Shown: positions 7,757-17,450 of the stretch, piece by piece
Layout of the letters: the number at the start of each line of letters is the position of its first letter
Position numbering within the stretch: position 1 is the first letter of the stretch
Assembly (NCBI RefSeq): GCF_900156575.1
Contig: NZ_FTNY01000003.1
Location: 789,133 to 853,132 of the forward strand
From: Chryseobacterium shigense
GTDB taxonomy: Bacteria; Bacteroidota; Bacteroidia; Flavobacteriales; Weeksellaceae
Direction of reading: 5' to 3'
DNA: 64,000 nucleotides
The notes under the pieces: model-generated
What the model saw: the letters and a program-made list of their open reading frames with translations, nothing else
What the model was told of the DNA's origin: nothing
The model's database searches: none
Translations under genes and position numbers: made by a program

Positions 7757-10324
7757 TTATTTAGGCATTGCCGGAATACTGCTATCAGGTGTTTTCTCTT
7801 TGTCCTTTTTCAGTCTCTGTTTAGGATTCTTAGGTTCTATTGTACCCGGACTTTGAAGCCCCTGCAAAAGCTGGGTGTTTTTATCCATTTCGGTAGGCAT
7901 CTGTGGAATACTATTGTCCTGATTCTGCACAGGCTGTCCAGGTATCCCCGGTTGCTGTGGAAGAGAATTTCCTTTATTATCCGTAGCCTGGAAAGAGAGT
8001 TCACTTTTCAGATAATTCAGCATTTCCTTGGCTTTTACCCCTTCAGGCGTTTTGGAATAATTGAGAGCAATCTGTTCAAGCTGCAGAATCATTACCTCTT
8101 TTCCACTGGTTTTACCTGTGTTGAAAGCGTTCAGCAGGTGAAATTTTGGGATCAGGGCATCTTTTGGAAAATTCTTTATGGTCTGATCTATAACGTCTCT
8201 ACTTTCTACAAACTTTTCAGATTCGTAGAGAGCGTAGGCCTTTTTATATTCATTTTCAACCTCCTGAGATGACTTTACAAATGAAACATTCTTAGGGTTT
8301 CTCGCAAATTCCGCGTAAGAGGTATAAGGATAGTCGGTTAAAAGAATCTGCTTCGCTTTTTCCGAGGCCTGAGGGTTCTTCAGATAATTCATCGCGAAGA
8401 TCTCATAAAGTGCCTGCAGCATTACTTTTTCCTCAGGTTTTACGTCAACAAGGTCATATAAGGTTTTGGTGGCCAGTGGAGTATTGGTAAAATAATTCTG
8501 ATACATGATTCCCAAACCTAACGAAGCAGTATCCCTGTCTTTTTTCAGCTGGCCCAGTTTTTCCTGATCTGTTGGGATCTGTTCGATATAGTAGGTAGGT
8601 TCGAAACGTCTTGGATTCGGGGCTGAAGTTACCCCCAGCGCTTCATTTTTCATATCTTCAATAGAAGCCATCTTCTTGGAATAACGCCAGTTATCCGCTA
8701 ATGCTCTTTCTCCCCAGATCTGCTTAAACGAAGAAGTTCCTTTGCTTATCGTCCCGGTATTGCTGAAATAAAACCCTTTGGTGGTGACTCCAAAATCTTC
8801 AAAAGAATTGGTATTATTCGCAAATATAGAATTAGCATTATAGTCTCCGCCATCAAATCCTTTGCTCCTTTCTGCACGTCTTCTTTCCAGCTCTTCTTTC
8901 TCCTCTTTAGCTTTCAGTTTTGCAATATATTTTGTGAAAAAGTCCGTTTTCTGTGGGTCAGTCATCCTTGCTAAAGAAAGAATACTATCATTTTTCTTAA
9001 TCAGATAATAGTTTTTGGAGATCTTCTTGATATATTCAGACTGATCCTTCAAAAGAATCTTGGAAGGTTCGTAAGTCATCACCGTAAGTGCTGAATCATA
9101 ATAGGTTCCTGCACCGATATAGTCGTTTTTTTCAAGATAACTTTTCCCTATTTCATAATACGTCAGACCTCTTACCTGCGGGTCAGACACTTTCTCAAAT
9201 AAAGATTTTTTAAAGAAATCCTGAGCTTCATCTTTCTTCCCGGCTTTATTGGCCATTAATCCTAAAGCGTAGTAAAATTCGTTCTTTCTGGAACCGTAAG
9301 TTCCTTTTTTACTGATGCCTTCAAGATAATTTTTAGCCCCGTTATAATCTCCTTTTCCATTGAATGTCTTCGCAATAGCGATTTGGGACTTCACTTCAAA
9401 TTCAAAATCATTAGCGTACTTATAGGCCTGGGTAAAACTTTCTCTGGCTTTATCATTGTTACCCATATTTTCATATACCTGTCCTTTCAGATAGGATATT
9501 CTACTCTTTAATTTTCTGTCTGAGTTCAATTCAAAAGCCCTGTCAAGTTCAGCAGCGGCTTCTTCTTTTTTCCCGGAATCCAAAAGAGACTCGGAATAGT
9601 AGATACTCAGCAGTTTAGAATAGCTTTTATTAATATCCTCACCTTTCAGTTTGGCAAAAGTTTCGTTCGCTTTATGATAATCCTTGATCTGTGCATAAGC
9701 CACACCCTGATATATTCTGGCTAAAGGAAGCCTCTTATCATCCTTCATATGGGTGAAAACATAATTCAATGCATCCAGTGCCTGTACCGCTTTATTCTGG
9801 TAAATTCTGGACTGTACCAGGATCATATATGCATCGAAGATCTTTTTATTCTTTTCTTCACCACTTCTGATAACGGAGTATTTGGTGATGGCTTTTTGGG
9901 CCTTTGCCTCAGCAATTTCTAAAGTGGTTGCCCCCTTATTTTGCAGGGCATCCGGCTGGCTGGGTTCTCCATTGGAACCAGGCATCCCCGGTGGCATCCC
10001 GGGAGCTCCTCTTCCTTCAGAAGGCCTGTTTACCTCCGCCATTCTCATAGAGTTTTCGGCAAATGCAGAAGACTGTCCGAGATCACTTCCAAGAGGCTGA
10101 TCCTCATAGGTAAGAATAGGGATGTAGGGAGCATAGAAGTTATCTTTATGATCCTTGTCTCTGCTCGTAAATTCACTGTTCAATGCGTCTTTAGCATTAA
10201 AAAGGGTATTATAATAGGTGTTAAATCCTTTCATGAACTTTGATCGCTGCTCCGGCTTTTTGGTCTTGGTAACACAAGAAGCAACGAGACACATGATTAA
10301 AAGGAAGATAATATTTTTTTTCAT
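7757..10324 (-). CDS. sprE: Type IX secretion lipoprotein SprE/PorW (TPR protein)
   Basis: An 855-residue TPR-rich lipoprotein. The signal peptide ends in the lipobox VASC (Cys17). The N-terminal block after it (RSKFMKGFNTYYNTLFNAKDAL) is the recognisable SprE/PorW signature. Several tetratricopeptide repeats follow (about 150-420), then a middle domain and further helical repeats, and a Pro/Gln-rich C-terminal tail with KEKTPDS. In Flavobacterium and Porphyromonas this protein is needed for type IX secretion and, in gliders, motility. It fits with the type IX sorting domain on the protein at 55207-57060. The gene stands alone between tsaB and maf. Confidence 0.88.
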   Translation of the reverse strand: MKKNIIFLLIMCLVASCVTKTKKPEQRSKFMKGFNTYYNTLFNAKDALNSEFTSRDKDHKDNFYAPYIPILTYEDQPLGSDLGQSSAFAENSMRMAEVNRPSEGRGAPGMPPGMPGSNGEPSQPDALQNKGATTLEIAEAKAQKAITKYSVIRSGEEKNKKIFDAYMILVQSRIYQNKAVQALDALNYVFTHMKDDKRLPLARIYQGVAYAQIKDYHKANETFAKLKGEDINKSYSKLLSIYYSESLLDSGKKEEAAAELDRAFELNSDRKLKSRISYLKGQVYENMGNNDKARESFTQAYKYANDFEFEVKSQIAIAKTFNGKGDYNGAKNYLEGISKKGTYGSRKNEFYYALGLMANKAGKKDEAQDFFKKSLFEKVSDPQVRGLTYYEIGKSYLEKNDYIGAGTYYDSALTVMTYEPSKILLKDQSEYIKKISKNYYLIKKNDSILSLARMTDPQKTDFFTKYIAKLKAKEEKEELERRRAERSKGFDGGDYNANSIFANNTNSFEDFGVTTKGFYFSNTGTISKGTSSFKQIWGERALADNWRYSKKMASIEDMKNEALGVTSAPNPRRFEPTYYIEQIPTDQEKLGQLKKDRDTASLGLGIMYQNYFTNTPLATKTLYDLVDVKPEEKVMLQALYEIFAMNYLKNPQASEKAKQILLTDYPYTSYAEFARNPKNVSFVKSSQEVENEYKKAYALYESEKFVESRDVIDQTIKNFPKDALIPKFHLLNAFNTGKTSGKEVMILQLEQIALNYSKTPEGVKAKEMLNYLKSELSFQATDNKGNSLPQQPGIPGQPVQNQDNSIPQMPTEMDKNTQLLQGLQSPGTIEPKNPKQRLKKDKEKTPDSSIPAMPK

Positions 10325-10409
10325 TATTCAATATAACTCTCTTATCTGCTTTTTATTATAGGCAGTTGATGATTTTGTAAAAATAATAAAATTTTATAAT
10401 GAATAATAT

Positions 10410-10964
10410 TTATATTTCATTCAAAATTTTGTAAACCAAGTGGGTAGGAAGTCCCATGATGGTATAAAAACTTCCGTTCATTTTCCTGATTTTTGCCATT
10501 CCCAACCATTCCTGGATGCCATAGCTACCTGCTTTGTCGAAAGGTTTGTAATGTTGAACGTAATAGTTTATTTCATCATCTGTAATCTCATCAAACTCTA
10601 CCTCTGCCACATCGGTTTCCGTATATATTTTATCAACGGTTTTGATACTGATTCCCGTATATACCTGATGCGTTTTTCCGGATAACATACGGAGCATATG
10701 CCTGGCTTCGTTTTCATCTTTAGGCTTTCCAAGGATTTGCTCTTCAGCAGCAACCACGGTATCAGCTGTAAGCAAAACTTCATCACCTTTTAATTCTCTG
10801 AACGCTTCTGCTTTTAATTCCGACAGATAGGCGGCAGCTTCTTCTATTCTTATCATTTCAGGAAGAATCTCTTCACAGTCTATTTTCACCACTTCAAAAT
10901 CAAAACCTAAGCTGGTGAGCAGCTCTTTTCTTCTGGGTGACTGGGATGCTAAAAGTAATTTCAT
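10410..10964 (-). CDS. Maf family nucleoside-triphosphate pyrophosphatase
   Basis: A 184-residue Maf protein that hydrolyses non-canonical or modified dNTPs/NTPs (dTTP, UTP and m5UTP in the YhdE branch) to monophosphates. Signature LASQSPRRKELL at residues 4-15, the catalytic aspartate in TADTVV (about 67-72), LGKPKDENEA and the GKTHQVYTG loop are all intact. It is the last gene of a three-gene operon on the minus strand, nine bases behind the KdsC-like gene. Confidence 0.93.
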   Translation of the reverse strand: MKLLLASQSPRRKELLTSLGFDFEVVKIDCEEILPEMIRIEEAAAYLSELKAEAFRELKGDEVLLTADTVVAAEEQILGKPKDENEARHMLRMLSGKTHQVYTGISIKTVDKIYTETDVAEVEFDEITDDEINYYVQHYKPFDKAGSYGIQEWLGMAKIRKMNGSFYTIMGLPTHLVYKILNEI

Positions 10965-10973
10965 GTCTTGAAT

Positions 10974-11492
10974 TTATACAGATTGGGTATTATCGTCATG
11001 CCAGTTCCCCTGAACTTTCATAACCTGCTCGATTACATCTCTTACCGCACCGCTTCCGCCTTTTTTGGACGAAATGTAGTCGGATATACCTTTTACTTCA
11101 GGAACAGCATTTTCCGGGCATGCTGCAATGGCAGAACTTTCCATAATGTGGATGTCGGGAAGATCATCTCCCATCGTCAGAATCTCTTCATTTCTAAGAT
11201 TATACTTCTTTTTGAAATCTTCAAAATCAGCCATCTTATCGTGTGATTTTGCATAATAGTCATGGATACCAAGATAATTGATTCTGTGTTTTACCATATC
11301 ATCATTTCCACCGGTAATGACCCCAATTAAATATTTGTTTTTTAATGCTTTTACTACAGCATATCCGTCCAGGACATTCATTACCCGGCACATATTTCCT
11401 CCAGGCATCAGATAAACGCTTCCGTCTGTAAAAACTCCGTCTACATCAAACACAAATGCCTTAATATCTTTTAATTTCTCTTTATAACTCAT
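10974..11492 (-). CDS. KdsC-like HAD phosphatase (YrbI type)
   Basis: A 172-residue HAD hydrolase without a cap domain, of the type that dephosphorylates KDO-8-phosphate as a tetramer. Motif I is FDVDGVFTDG (about 15-24), motif II is VITGG (about 58-62), the lysine is in the AKSHDKM region, and motif III is TMGDDLPD (about 106-113). Size and motifs match KdsC. Its start overlaps the end of the DUF2520 gene by 11 bases. KDO-8-P is the expected substrate but related sugar phosphates are possible. Confidence 0.88.
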   Translation of the reverse strand: MSYKEKLKDIKAFVFDVDGVFTDGSVYLMPGGNMCRVMNVLDGYAVVKALKNKYLIGVITGGNDDMVKHRINYLGIHDYYAKSHDKMADFEDFKKKYNLRNEEILTMGDDLPDIHIMESSAIAACPENAVPEVKGISDYISSKKGGSGAVRDVIEQVMKVQGNWHDDNTQSV

Positions 11493-12231
11493 ACATTTTT
11501 TGAATAGAATGATTCATTGTCTTGTAAATCTCAAGACTTTCGTCTTTTAATAACTGCTCATGTAATTCCAGCACCCTCAGATCATTTCGTACAGCAGGTC
11601 CCGTTTGTGCGGCTTTAGGTTCAATTTCATGAATCTTTTTCACCGTTTCATCAATGAGCGGTAAAAAATAGTCAAACGGAATTTCCTGTGAATCGGAAAC
11701 TTCTTTGGCTCTTGCAAAAAGATGATTAACAAAATTACAGGCAAAAACGGCTGTAAGATGAATATATTTTCTCTTTTCGTGATTGCTTTCCATTACATTT
11801 TCTGAAATCTGCGAAGCAAGGTCAAAAAGAATTTGCTTATCCTCTTCATTTTCTGTTTCAATAAAAAACGGGACCTTTTCATATTCCAGTTCTTTTGATT
11901 TCGAAAAAGTCTGTAAAGGATAAAAGCTTGATTTTCTGTACTCCCCCGCCAGAATTTCTTTGGGAAGAGATCCTGAAGTATGGGCGACTAAAGCATCCTT
12001 TTTAGTGATGATTTTAGAAACATTTTCCACGGAATTGTCACTTACGCAGATAATGTACACATCTGCATCCTCCAGATGTTCCGTAGAATATGGGACATCC
12101 AGTTCTTCAGAGATTTTCTTCAGTTCTTCCCCATTTCTTCCAAAGATCTGCAGCAATGGAATTTTTTTCAGACTGAAAGCTTTTGCCATATGGTAGGCCA
12201 CATTTCCGGAACCTATGATTACAATTTGCAT
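11482..12231 (-). CDS. Rossmann-like plus DUF2520 domain protein
   Basis: A 249-residue protein with an N-terminal NAD(P)-binding Rossmann fold (GSGNVAYHMAKAF, residues 7-19) and a C-terminal helical DUF2520 domain (about 120-245, including HLTAVFACNFVNHLF). The arrangement resembles ketopantoate reductase or pyrroline-5-carboxylate reductase relatives, but the substrate is not known. It leads the operon DUF2520 - KdsC-like - Maf, a gene order commonly seen in flavobacteria. Confidence 0.85.
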   Translation of the reverse strand: MQIVIIGSGNVAYHMAKAFSLKKIPLLQIFGRNGEELKKISEELDVPYSTEHLEDADVYIICVSDNSVENVSKIITKKDALVAHTSGSLPKEILAGEYRKSSFYPLQTFSKSKELEYEKVPFFIETENEEDKQILFDLASQISENVMESNHEKRKYIHLTAVFACNFVNHLFARAKEVSDSQEIPFDYFLPLIDETVKKIHEIEPKAAQTGPAVRNDLRVLELHEQLLKDESLEIYKTMNHSIQKMYEL

Positions 12232-12788
12232 CTAACAAAGATAAGATTTTAAAGGAAGATGAAAGCAGGGCATGGTAAGTTTATCATCAATCTCCGCATT
12301 CCCCGTTGCCTAATGCTCAGAGCGTTTCGGGATGCGGGTTTCGAGCGTCAAATCAGGAACTATCTTTATATGCATATATTTCTGGATCAATTTTAAAACC
12401 TGGGAAGCAGATACGCTTTTTCACGCAAAGTCGTACTTTAATGCTGTAGGGTACAAGTTGACCAAAGGAGGAATCAATTTATTTGATTCGATGATGCGAA
12501 CGTTTTTTATTCATACGCTTAACCAGCGACCTGGTCGAAGCCTTTGCCTCCCTTAAAACTCAACGCTTCCTAAATAAACCTTTGCGTCAAAAAAAAATTA
12601 TCTTTTACTCAAATTTTGAAGGTGATCCCAAATTCCGTGCATCTTACCCTTGAAACTTATAATTCAAAACTTACCACTCATAACTCCCTCATACCCAAAC
12701 TCAGATTATTTTAAATATTTGGACTGAAAATTGAATAAGTAATTTAACTTTCGGCTATTTTTGTAATCCAAAACAGTGAAAGCATCTT
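12232..12788. other. Intergenic region with MITE-like repeat remnant
   Basis: No supported gene. Within it, TTTTTCACGCAAAG (12417-12430) and CTTTGCGTCAAAAA (12580-12593) form an imperfect inverted pair (13 of 14) bounding about 177 bases, which looks like a decayed non-coding repeat. The far end holds the promoter of the sigma-factor operon. An open frame at 12332-12556 has no protein character. Confidence 0.5.
12731..12763 (+). promoter_or_regulatory. Predicted Bacteroidota promoter of the sigma-factor operon
   Basis: TTG (12731-12733) and TATTTTTG (12756-12763) are 22 bases apart and match the Bacteroidota TTG / TAnnTTTG consensus. Transcription would start about 20 bases before the ATG at 12789. 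Confidence 0.6.
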
Positions 12789-13340
12789 ATGAAGATTAAG
12801 GACGCGGAAATTATTTCGTTGATGCAAAATCCACGGACCCAGGAAAAAGGGGTACGGGCCTTGATGGATGCTTATCAAAGCAGATTGTACTGGCACATCA
12901 GAAGGATTATTGTAGATGGAGACCTTGCTCAGGATACGCTGCAGGAGACTTTTATTAAAGCCTATCAGAATTTTCACCAGTTCAAAAATGATAGCCAGCT
13001 GTATACCTGGCTTTACAGGATCGCTACCAACGAAGCGCTACAGCAGGTCAATAAGATGAAGAAAATGCAGAAAACGGATGAAGATCCGGAGTATTATATG
13101 CAGAATCTGGTGGCCGACAATACAGAAGGAGATGCAGAAGAAATACAGCTGCTCCTCCAGAACGCCATACAAAGCCTGCCTGAAAAACAGAAACTGGTAT
13201 TTATGATGCGGTATTATGATGATTTACCTTACGAAGAAATATCTAAAATTGTAGATATGTCTGTAGGGACTTTAAAAACAAATTACCATTATGCCAAACA
13301 GAAAATAGAAGAGTATATTAAAGAAAATTACGAGAGATAA
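12789..13340 (+). CDS. ECF-type RNA polymerase sigma factor
   Basis: A 183-residue sigma-70 family protein with only regions 2 and 4. Region 2 lies at about 22-90 (YWHIRRIIVD, DTLQETFIKAY) and region 4 at about 128-178 (LPEKQKLVFMMRYYDDLPYEEISKIVDMSVGTLK...), the latter with the helix-turn-helix that reads the -35 element. It is followed after 18 bases by a membrane protein that has the place and shape of its anti-sigma factor, and then by a small secreted protein. Such sets usually respond to envelope stress; the signal here is not known. Confidence 0.92.
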   Translation: MKIKDAEIISLMQNPRTQEKGVRALMDAYQSRLYWHIRRIIVDGDLAQDTLQETFIKAYQNFHQFKNDSQLYTWLYRIATNEALQQVNKMKKMQKTDEDPEYYMQNLVADNTEGDAEEIQLLLQNAIQSLPEKQKLVFMMRYYDDLPYEEISKIVDMSVGTLKTNYHYAKQKIEEYIKENYER

Positions 13341-13358
13341 TTTTTTGACCAAACAAAG

Positions 13359-13892
13359 ATGAAAGAGTTCGACATAGAAAAACTAGAACGAAAAAATATT
13401 TACAAAGTTCCGGATGATTTATTTGCCAATATCCAGAGCCATGTAATGAACGAAGTGAAAGCGAATAAGAAAGCACCGGTTTTTAAACTCAATTGGATGT
13501 ATGCTGCTGCGGCATCACTGGCTTTACTGTTCGGAGTTACTTATGTTTTTAATTCTGATAACGATTCTTCTAAAGATGGGTTGAATTCAAAAACATATGC
13601 GGTGAATGAAAAACAGCCGAAAACAGAAAGTGAGCGTGCCTATGAAACCCTGGAAGCAGATTTAACTTCTGTTGAAAATAACAATCAAACAGTTAGTAAC
13701 CAGAAAAGTAAAACAGCTTCTTATCCTTCAAAAACCGGCAATGAAAACATGGCCGCACCAAAAACAATACAAGCGGGCACGAAAAAAGAAGAAACTAAAA
13801 TGAATGAATACCTGGATTCCTTTTCCAATTCTGAAATATCAGAGTTAGCAAGCAATTCTACACAGGACGTTTATTTAGATTTATATAATTAA
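13359..13892 (+). CDS. Probable membrane anti-sigma factor
   Basis: A 177-residue single-pass protein. The cytoplasmic N terminus (1-46, with FDIEKLERKNIYKVPDDLF) would bind the sigma factor; a transmembrane helix spans about 48-64; the rest is a low-complexity Ser/Asn/Lys-rich periplasmic part. There is no zinc-binding HxxxCxxC motif, so it is not a ZAS-type anti-sigma. The role is inferred from position and topology. Confidence 0.65.
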   Translation: MKEFDIEKLERKNIYKVPDDLFANIQSHVMNEVKANKKAPVFKLNWMYAAAASLALLFGVTYVFNSDNDSSKDGLNSKTYAVNEKQPKTESERAYETLEADLTSVENNNQTVSNQKSKTASYPSKTGNENMAAPKTIQAGTKKEETKMNEYLDSFSNSEISELASNSTQDVYLDLYN

Positions 13893-13897
13893 GAAAG

Positions 13898-14419
13898 ATG
13901 AAAAAGATATTATTTACGCTTTTTATTATGTATGGTTTTGGTCTGAATGCACAAAATGCCCAGACTTCAGACTATGACTGGAAAAAGATGGATCCTAAGC
14001 AAAGAAAGGAGGTAATAAACAATCTTTCTCCGGAAGAAAGAAAAGAACTTCTCAAGAAGTTCAGAAATAATATGGTGCTGGAAAATCTGGAAATAGACGC
14101 CAGTGATAAAACAGAGTTTACCCAACTGTATAATGAGTATCTTGAGAACCAGAAACAAATAAAAGGCCAGTTTAATCCTAATTTCAATCCTGAAACTTTA
14201 TCTGATGATGAAGCGAAGGCAAAGCTTCAGCAAAGTTTTGAAGTAGGGCAGAAGCTGTTAGATAACAGGAAGAGATATGCTGATAAAATGCAGCAGGTGA
14301 TCCCTTGCCAAAAAGTATTAAAACTATTCCAGTCTGAGGGAATGATGAGAGATAAAATGAATGAAAGAAAACCTCACAACGGGCACGATACTACGGCAAA
14401 GCCCAAACAGAACCCATAA
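13898..14419 (+). CDS. Secreted helical protein of the sigma-factor operon (Spy/CpxP-like shape)
   Basis: A 173-residue protein with a clear signal peptide (residues 1-19, ending LNAQ). The mature part is charged and almost wholly helical, with MDPKQRKEVINNLSPEERKELL and ASDKTEFTQLYNEYL. This resembles small periplasmic stress proteins such as Spy/CpxP or heavy-metal sensors, though no LTxxQ repeat is seen. It starts five bases after the anti-sigma-like gene and probably is a target or modulator of that pathway. Confidence 0.6.
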   Translation: MKKILFTLFIMYGFGLNAQNAQTSDYDWKKMDPKQRKEVINNLSPEERKELLKKFRNNMVLENLEIDASDKTEFTQLYNEYLENQKQIKGQFNPNFNPETLSDDEAKAKLQQSFEVGQKLLDNRKRYADKMQQVIPCQKVLKLFQSEGMMRDKMNERKPHNGHDTTAKPKQNP

Positions 14420-14441
14420 TAGTTTATTTTTTTAATGTTGG

Positions 14442-14474
14442 ACGGCTCTCACAAATTTTTTTTGTGAGAGCCGT
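14442..14474 (+). terminator. Strong hairpin after the sigma-factor operon
   Basis: ACGGCTCTCACAAA (14442-14455) pairs perfectly over 14 bp with TTTGTGAGAGCCGT (14461-14474) around a T5 loop. The following T run is short, but the stem is strong enough to end transcription. Confidence 0.7.
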
Positions 14475-14492
14475 TTAGTGTTTATGAATTGC

Positions 14493-14500
14493 TATTTTTG
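14493..14500 (+). promoter_or_regulatory. Predicted -7 element (TATTTTTG)
   Basis: TATTTTTG matches TAnnTTTG and lies 18 bases before the ATG at 14519, giving a short leader. A -33 element is not clear. Confidence 0.45.
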
Positions 14501-14518
14501 CGCAAAAAAAAATATCTA

Positions 14519-15535
14519 ATGAGTAAACTAATGCAGCTGGCATTCATTTTTATGGCTATTATCGCTTTTGCACAGACAAAAGAAGTCATAAAATTCAGGG
14601 GGAGCATTGTGAATTACAGTGAAAACCCGTATGCTTTTTTCAAAGTAATCGATCAGAGAGAGGATAAGCAGATCGGTACACTTCCTTTCGGGGACCAAAA
14701 GGAAATGAAAGAAGTTGTTTTTCCTTCGACACCGGATGCTGATTTTAGTGCGTGGTATCTGAAAAGCAATCAACCTGGTAAATTAACTGATTTTGTTTTG
14801 GTTTTAAAAAAGCTGAAGCTTTCAACAGGAGAATCTGATGGTAAGAAGACCGAAGGAAAGATGGATTTTTCTGCCCAGACTTTTGCTAAAACCGGCGATA
14901 AATACCAATTCCTATATAAAAAAGACACCGTATTTACTTTCTACGATAAGGAAGTTTCCGAACTGATGGTGAAAAATATTCCGACTATTTTTTCCCTATT
15001 CATCAAAAAATCATATTCATTGAATCCTACCGGAAATTCAGTTTCGCTAAATGATCTGGCGGATTACAGCAATCTTGTAAAAAACAATTATCCTGCTTTA
15101 AAAGAGGCTCAGCTAAAAGACGGAATTTATACCGATTATCTTTCTTTCTTTAATCAGACCCCGGAGAAGGGAGATTATGTTTTGGAGATCGATAAGAAAG
15201 GAGAGGTTACCAGAGCGGTAAAAGATGAAAATGGTAAAAAGACGAAGATTCCTGTCTACAAAATGTTTGCTTATGTAGAAAAAGGGAAGGCTCATAAATC
15301 CACGTTCTCCGGATTTATGGATCTTGATAAAGATGAAAACGGATTTTATATGATAGCCAACCGTGGCCATCTTTTTCCTGTACAAACCAACAGTACGTAC
15401 GGAATGTTTGGTCTTATCGGGGGGATTGCCGGAGCCATTGAACAGGGAGCACGACAGAAGAAAATGAAGGCTGAAGATTCCGGGAAAGTCTATATTGACC
15501 CATTGACCGGAGAATATGACTTTTCTGAGGAATAA
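14519..15535 (+). CDS. Hypothetical secreted protein
   Basis: A 338-residue protein of unknown function. The ATG at 14519 gives a good signal peptide (SKLMQLAFIFMAIIAFAQ); a longer upstream start would ruin it. The mature protein is Lys/Asp-rich and mixed alpha/beta, with FRGSIVNYSENPYAFFKVIDQRED near the N terminus and a Gly-rich hydrophobic patch (MFGLIGGIAGAIEQGARQKK) near the C terminus. I recognise no family. Confidence 0.75.
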   Translation: MSKLMQLAFIFMAIIAFAQTKEVIKFRGSIVNYSENPYAFFKVIDQREDKQIGTLPFGDQKEMKEVVFPSTPDADFSAWYLKSNQPGKLTDFVLVLKKLKLSTGESDGKKTEGKMDFSAQTFAKTGDKYQFLYKKDTVFTFYDKEVSELMVKNIPTIFSLFIKKSYSLNPTGNSVSLNDLADYSNLVKNNYPALKEAQLKDGIYTDYLSFFNQTPEKGDYVLEIDKKGEVTRAVKDENGKKTKIPVYKMFAYVEKGKAHKSTFSGFMDLDKDENGFYMIANRGHLFPVQTNSTYGMFGLIGGIAGAIEQGARQKKMKAEDSGKVYIDPLTGEYDFSEE

Positions 15536-15559
15536 TAAATTATTTAATACAATGAATAT

Positions 15560-15595
15560 AAGAGAGATAAAATGTCTCGCTTTTTTTTATCTTTG
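15560..15595 (+). promoter_or_regulatory. Terminator and -7 element before lepA
   Basis: AAGAGAGA (15560-15567) and TCTCGCTT (15575-15582) form a stem with one A-G mismatch followed by T residues to 15588, a terminator for the preceding gene. It runs directly into TATCTTTG (15588-15595), a consensus -7 element 20 bases before the lepA start. Confidence 0.6.
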
Positions 15596-15614
15596 CAAAT
15601 TACAAAGTTCTTAA

Positions 15615-17411
15615 ATGAAAAACATACGAAATTTTTGCATAATTGCCCATATTGACCACGGTAAAAGTACTCTGGCAGACCGTCTTTTGGAGTATACCAA
15701 TACTGTTACTCAGAGAGAACTGCAGTCTCAGACCCTGGATGATATGGATTTGGAGAAAGAACGTGGGATAACTATTAAGTCTCACGCCATCCAGATGGAT
15801 TATGAATATAAAGGAGAAAAATATATCTTAAACCTTATCGATACCCCGGGACACGTAGACTTTTCTTACGAGGTTTCCCGTTCTATTGCGGCCTGTGAGG
15901 GAGCTCTTCTGATTGTAGATGCGGCACAGAGTATCCAGGCGCAGACCATCAGTAACCTTTATTTAGCATTAGAAAACGATTTGGAAATTATTCCAATTCT
16001 GAATAAAATAGATCTTCCATCTGCCAACCCTGAAGAAGTGACTGACGAAATTATGGGGCTTTTGGGGTGCAAATATGAAGACGTTCTTAGAGTTTCCGGA
16101 AAAACAGGAGAAGGAGTACACGATTTGCTTGAGCAGATTGTGAATAGAATACCACCTCCGGTGGGAGATCCTGACGCGCCATTACAGGCTTTAATCTTTG
16201 ACTCTGTTTACAATCCCTTCAGAGGAATTGAAGCGTATTTTAAAGTGGTCAACGGAAGTATTTCCAAAAACGAGAAAATCAAATTTTTCGCTACAGGAAA
16301 AGAATATGGAGCTGATGAAGTAGGGACTTTGAAACTAAAACAAGTTCCCAAGAAAACCATTCATTGTGGTGACGTAGGATACATTATTTCAGGGATCAAA
16401 GATGCAAGAGAAGTAAAAGTAGGAGATACCATCACTTCCTTTGTGAATCCGGCTGCTGCTGCCATCGATGGTTTTGAAGAAGTAAAACCAATGGTTTTTG
16501 CCGGAATTTATCCTATAGAATCAGAAGATTTTGAAGAATTAAGATTCTCCCTTGAAAAATTAAGATTAAATGATGCTTCCCTGGTTTTCGAACCGGAAAG
16601 TTCAGCGGCTTTAGGTTTCGGTTTCCGTTGCGGATTCTTAGGAATGCTTCACATGGAAATCGTTCAGGAACGTCTTGACAGAGAATTTAATATGGACGTT
16701 ATTACTACGGTACCCAACGTTTCATACCATGGCTATTCTAAAAAAGATCCTGAGACGACCATTTTAATTAACAACCCGTCTGAAATGATGGATCCCTCCA
16801 TTCTGGACAGAGTAGAAGAGCCTTTCATTAAAGCTTCCATCATTACCAAGTCAGACTTTGTAGGTCCGGTAATGACCCTTTGTATAGAAAAGAGAGGGGA
16901 AATTCTAAACCAGAGCTATTTAACAGCGGACAGAGTAGAATTGACATTCAATATGCCTTTGGCAGAAGTTGTTTTCGACTTCTATGACCGTCTTAAATCG
17001 ATCTCAAAAGGATATGCATCATTCGATTACACACCAATCGGAATGCGTGCTTCCAAACTGGTAAAAATGGATATCCTGATTAATGGGGATATGGTAGATG
17101 CTCTTTCTTCACTGATTCACGACAGCAATGCATATCATATCGGTAAAAAGATGTGTGAAAAGCTTCGTGAGCTGATTCCCAGACAGCAGTTTGATATCGC
17201 TGTTCAGGCCGCTTTAGGAGCGAAAGTAATCGCAAGAGAAACCATCAAAGCGTTAAGAAAAGACGTTACCGCAAAATGTTACGGTGGAGATATCTCCAGA
17301 AAACGTAAACTTCTTGAAAAGCAGAAAGAAGGTAAGAAGAAAATGAAACAGATCGGAAGGGTAGAAGTCCCTCAGTCTGCATTCATGGCAGTATTAAAAT
17401 TAAACGATTAA
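15615..17411 (+). CDS. lepA: Elongation factor 4 (LepA), ribosome back-translocating GTPase
   Basis: A 598-residue translational GTPase that acts on stalled or mis-translocated ribosomes and in initiation. The G motifs are intact: AHIDHGKST (G1, residues 10-18), RGIT (G3-proximal switch, about 51-54), DTPGH (about 76-80) and NKID (about 130-133). Domains II, III, V-like and the LepA-specific C-terminal domain follow, ending in the conserved [21 protein letters not shown]. Length is exactly that of the family. Confidence 0.98.
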   Translation: MKNIRNFCIIAHIDHGKSTLADRLLEYTNTVTQRELQSQTLDDMDLEKERGITIKSHAIQMDYEYKGEKYILNLIDTPGHVDFSYEVSRSIAACEGALLIVDAAQSIQAQTISNLYLALENDLEIIPILNKIDLPSANPEEVTDEIMGLLGCKYEDVLRVSGKTGEGVHDLLEQIVNRIPPPVGDPDAPLQALIFDSVYNPFRGIEAYFKVVNGSISKNEKIKFFATGKEYGADEVGTLKLKQVPKKTIHCGDVGYIISGIKDAREVKVGDTITSFVNPAAAAIDGFEEVKPMVFAGIYPIESEDFEELRFSLEKLRLNDASLVFEPESSAALGFGFRCGFLGMLHMEIVQERLDREFNMDVITTVPNVSYHGYSKKDPETTILINNPSEMMDPSILDRVEEPFIKASIITKSDFVGPVMTLCIEKRGEILNQSYLTADRVELTFNMPLAEVVFDFYDRLKSISKGYASFDYTPIGMRASKLVKMDILINGDMVDALSSLIHDSNAYHIGKKMCEKLRELIPRQQFDIAVQAALGAKVIARETIKALRKDVTAKCYGGDISRKRKLLEKQKEGKKKMKQIGRVEVPQSAFMAVLKLND

Positions 17412-17415
17412 TATA

Positions 17416-17446
17416 AAAAAGACCGGTAATTTTTACCGGTCTTTTA
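17416..17446. terminator. Bidirectional terminator after lepA
   Basis: AAAAGACCGGTAA (17417-17429) and TTACCGGTCTTTT (17433-17445) form a 13-bp stem with a tight loop, flanked by A and T runs; it serves lepA and the convergent small membrane gene. Confidence 0.88.
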
Positions 17447-17450
17447 TTTT

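Noticed and set aside
12332..12556. 74-residue protein
   Set aside because: No recognisable domain or coding bias, and it lies across the repeat-like inverted structure.
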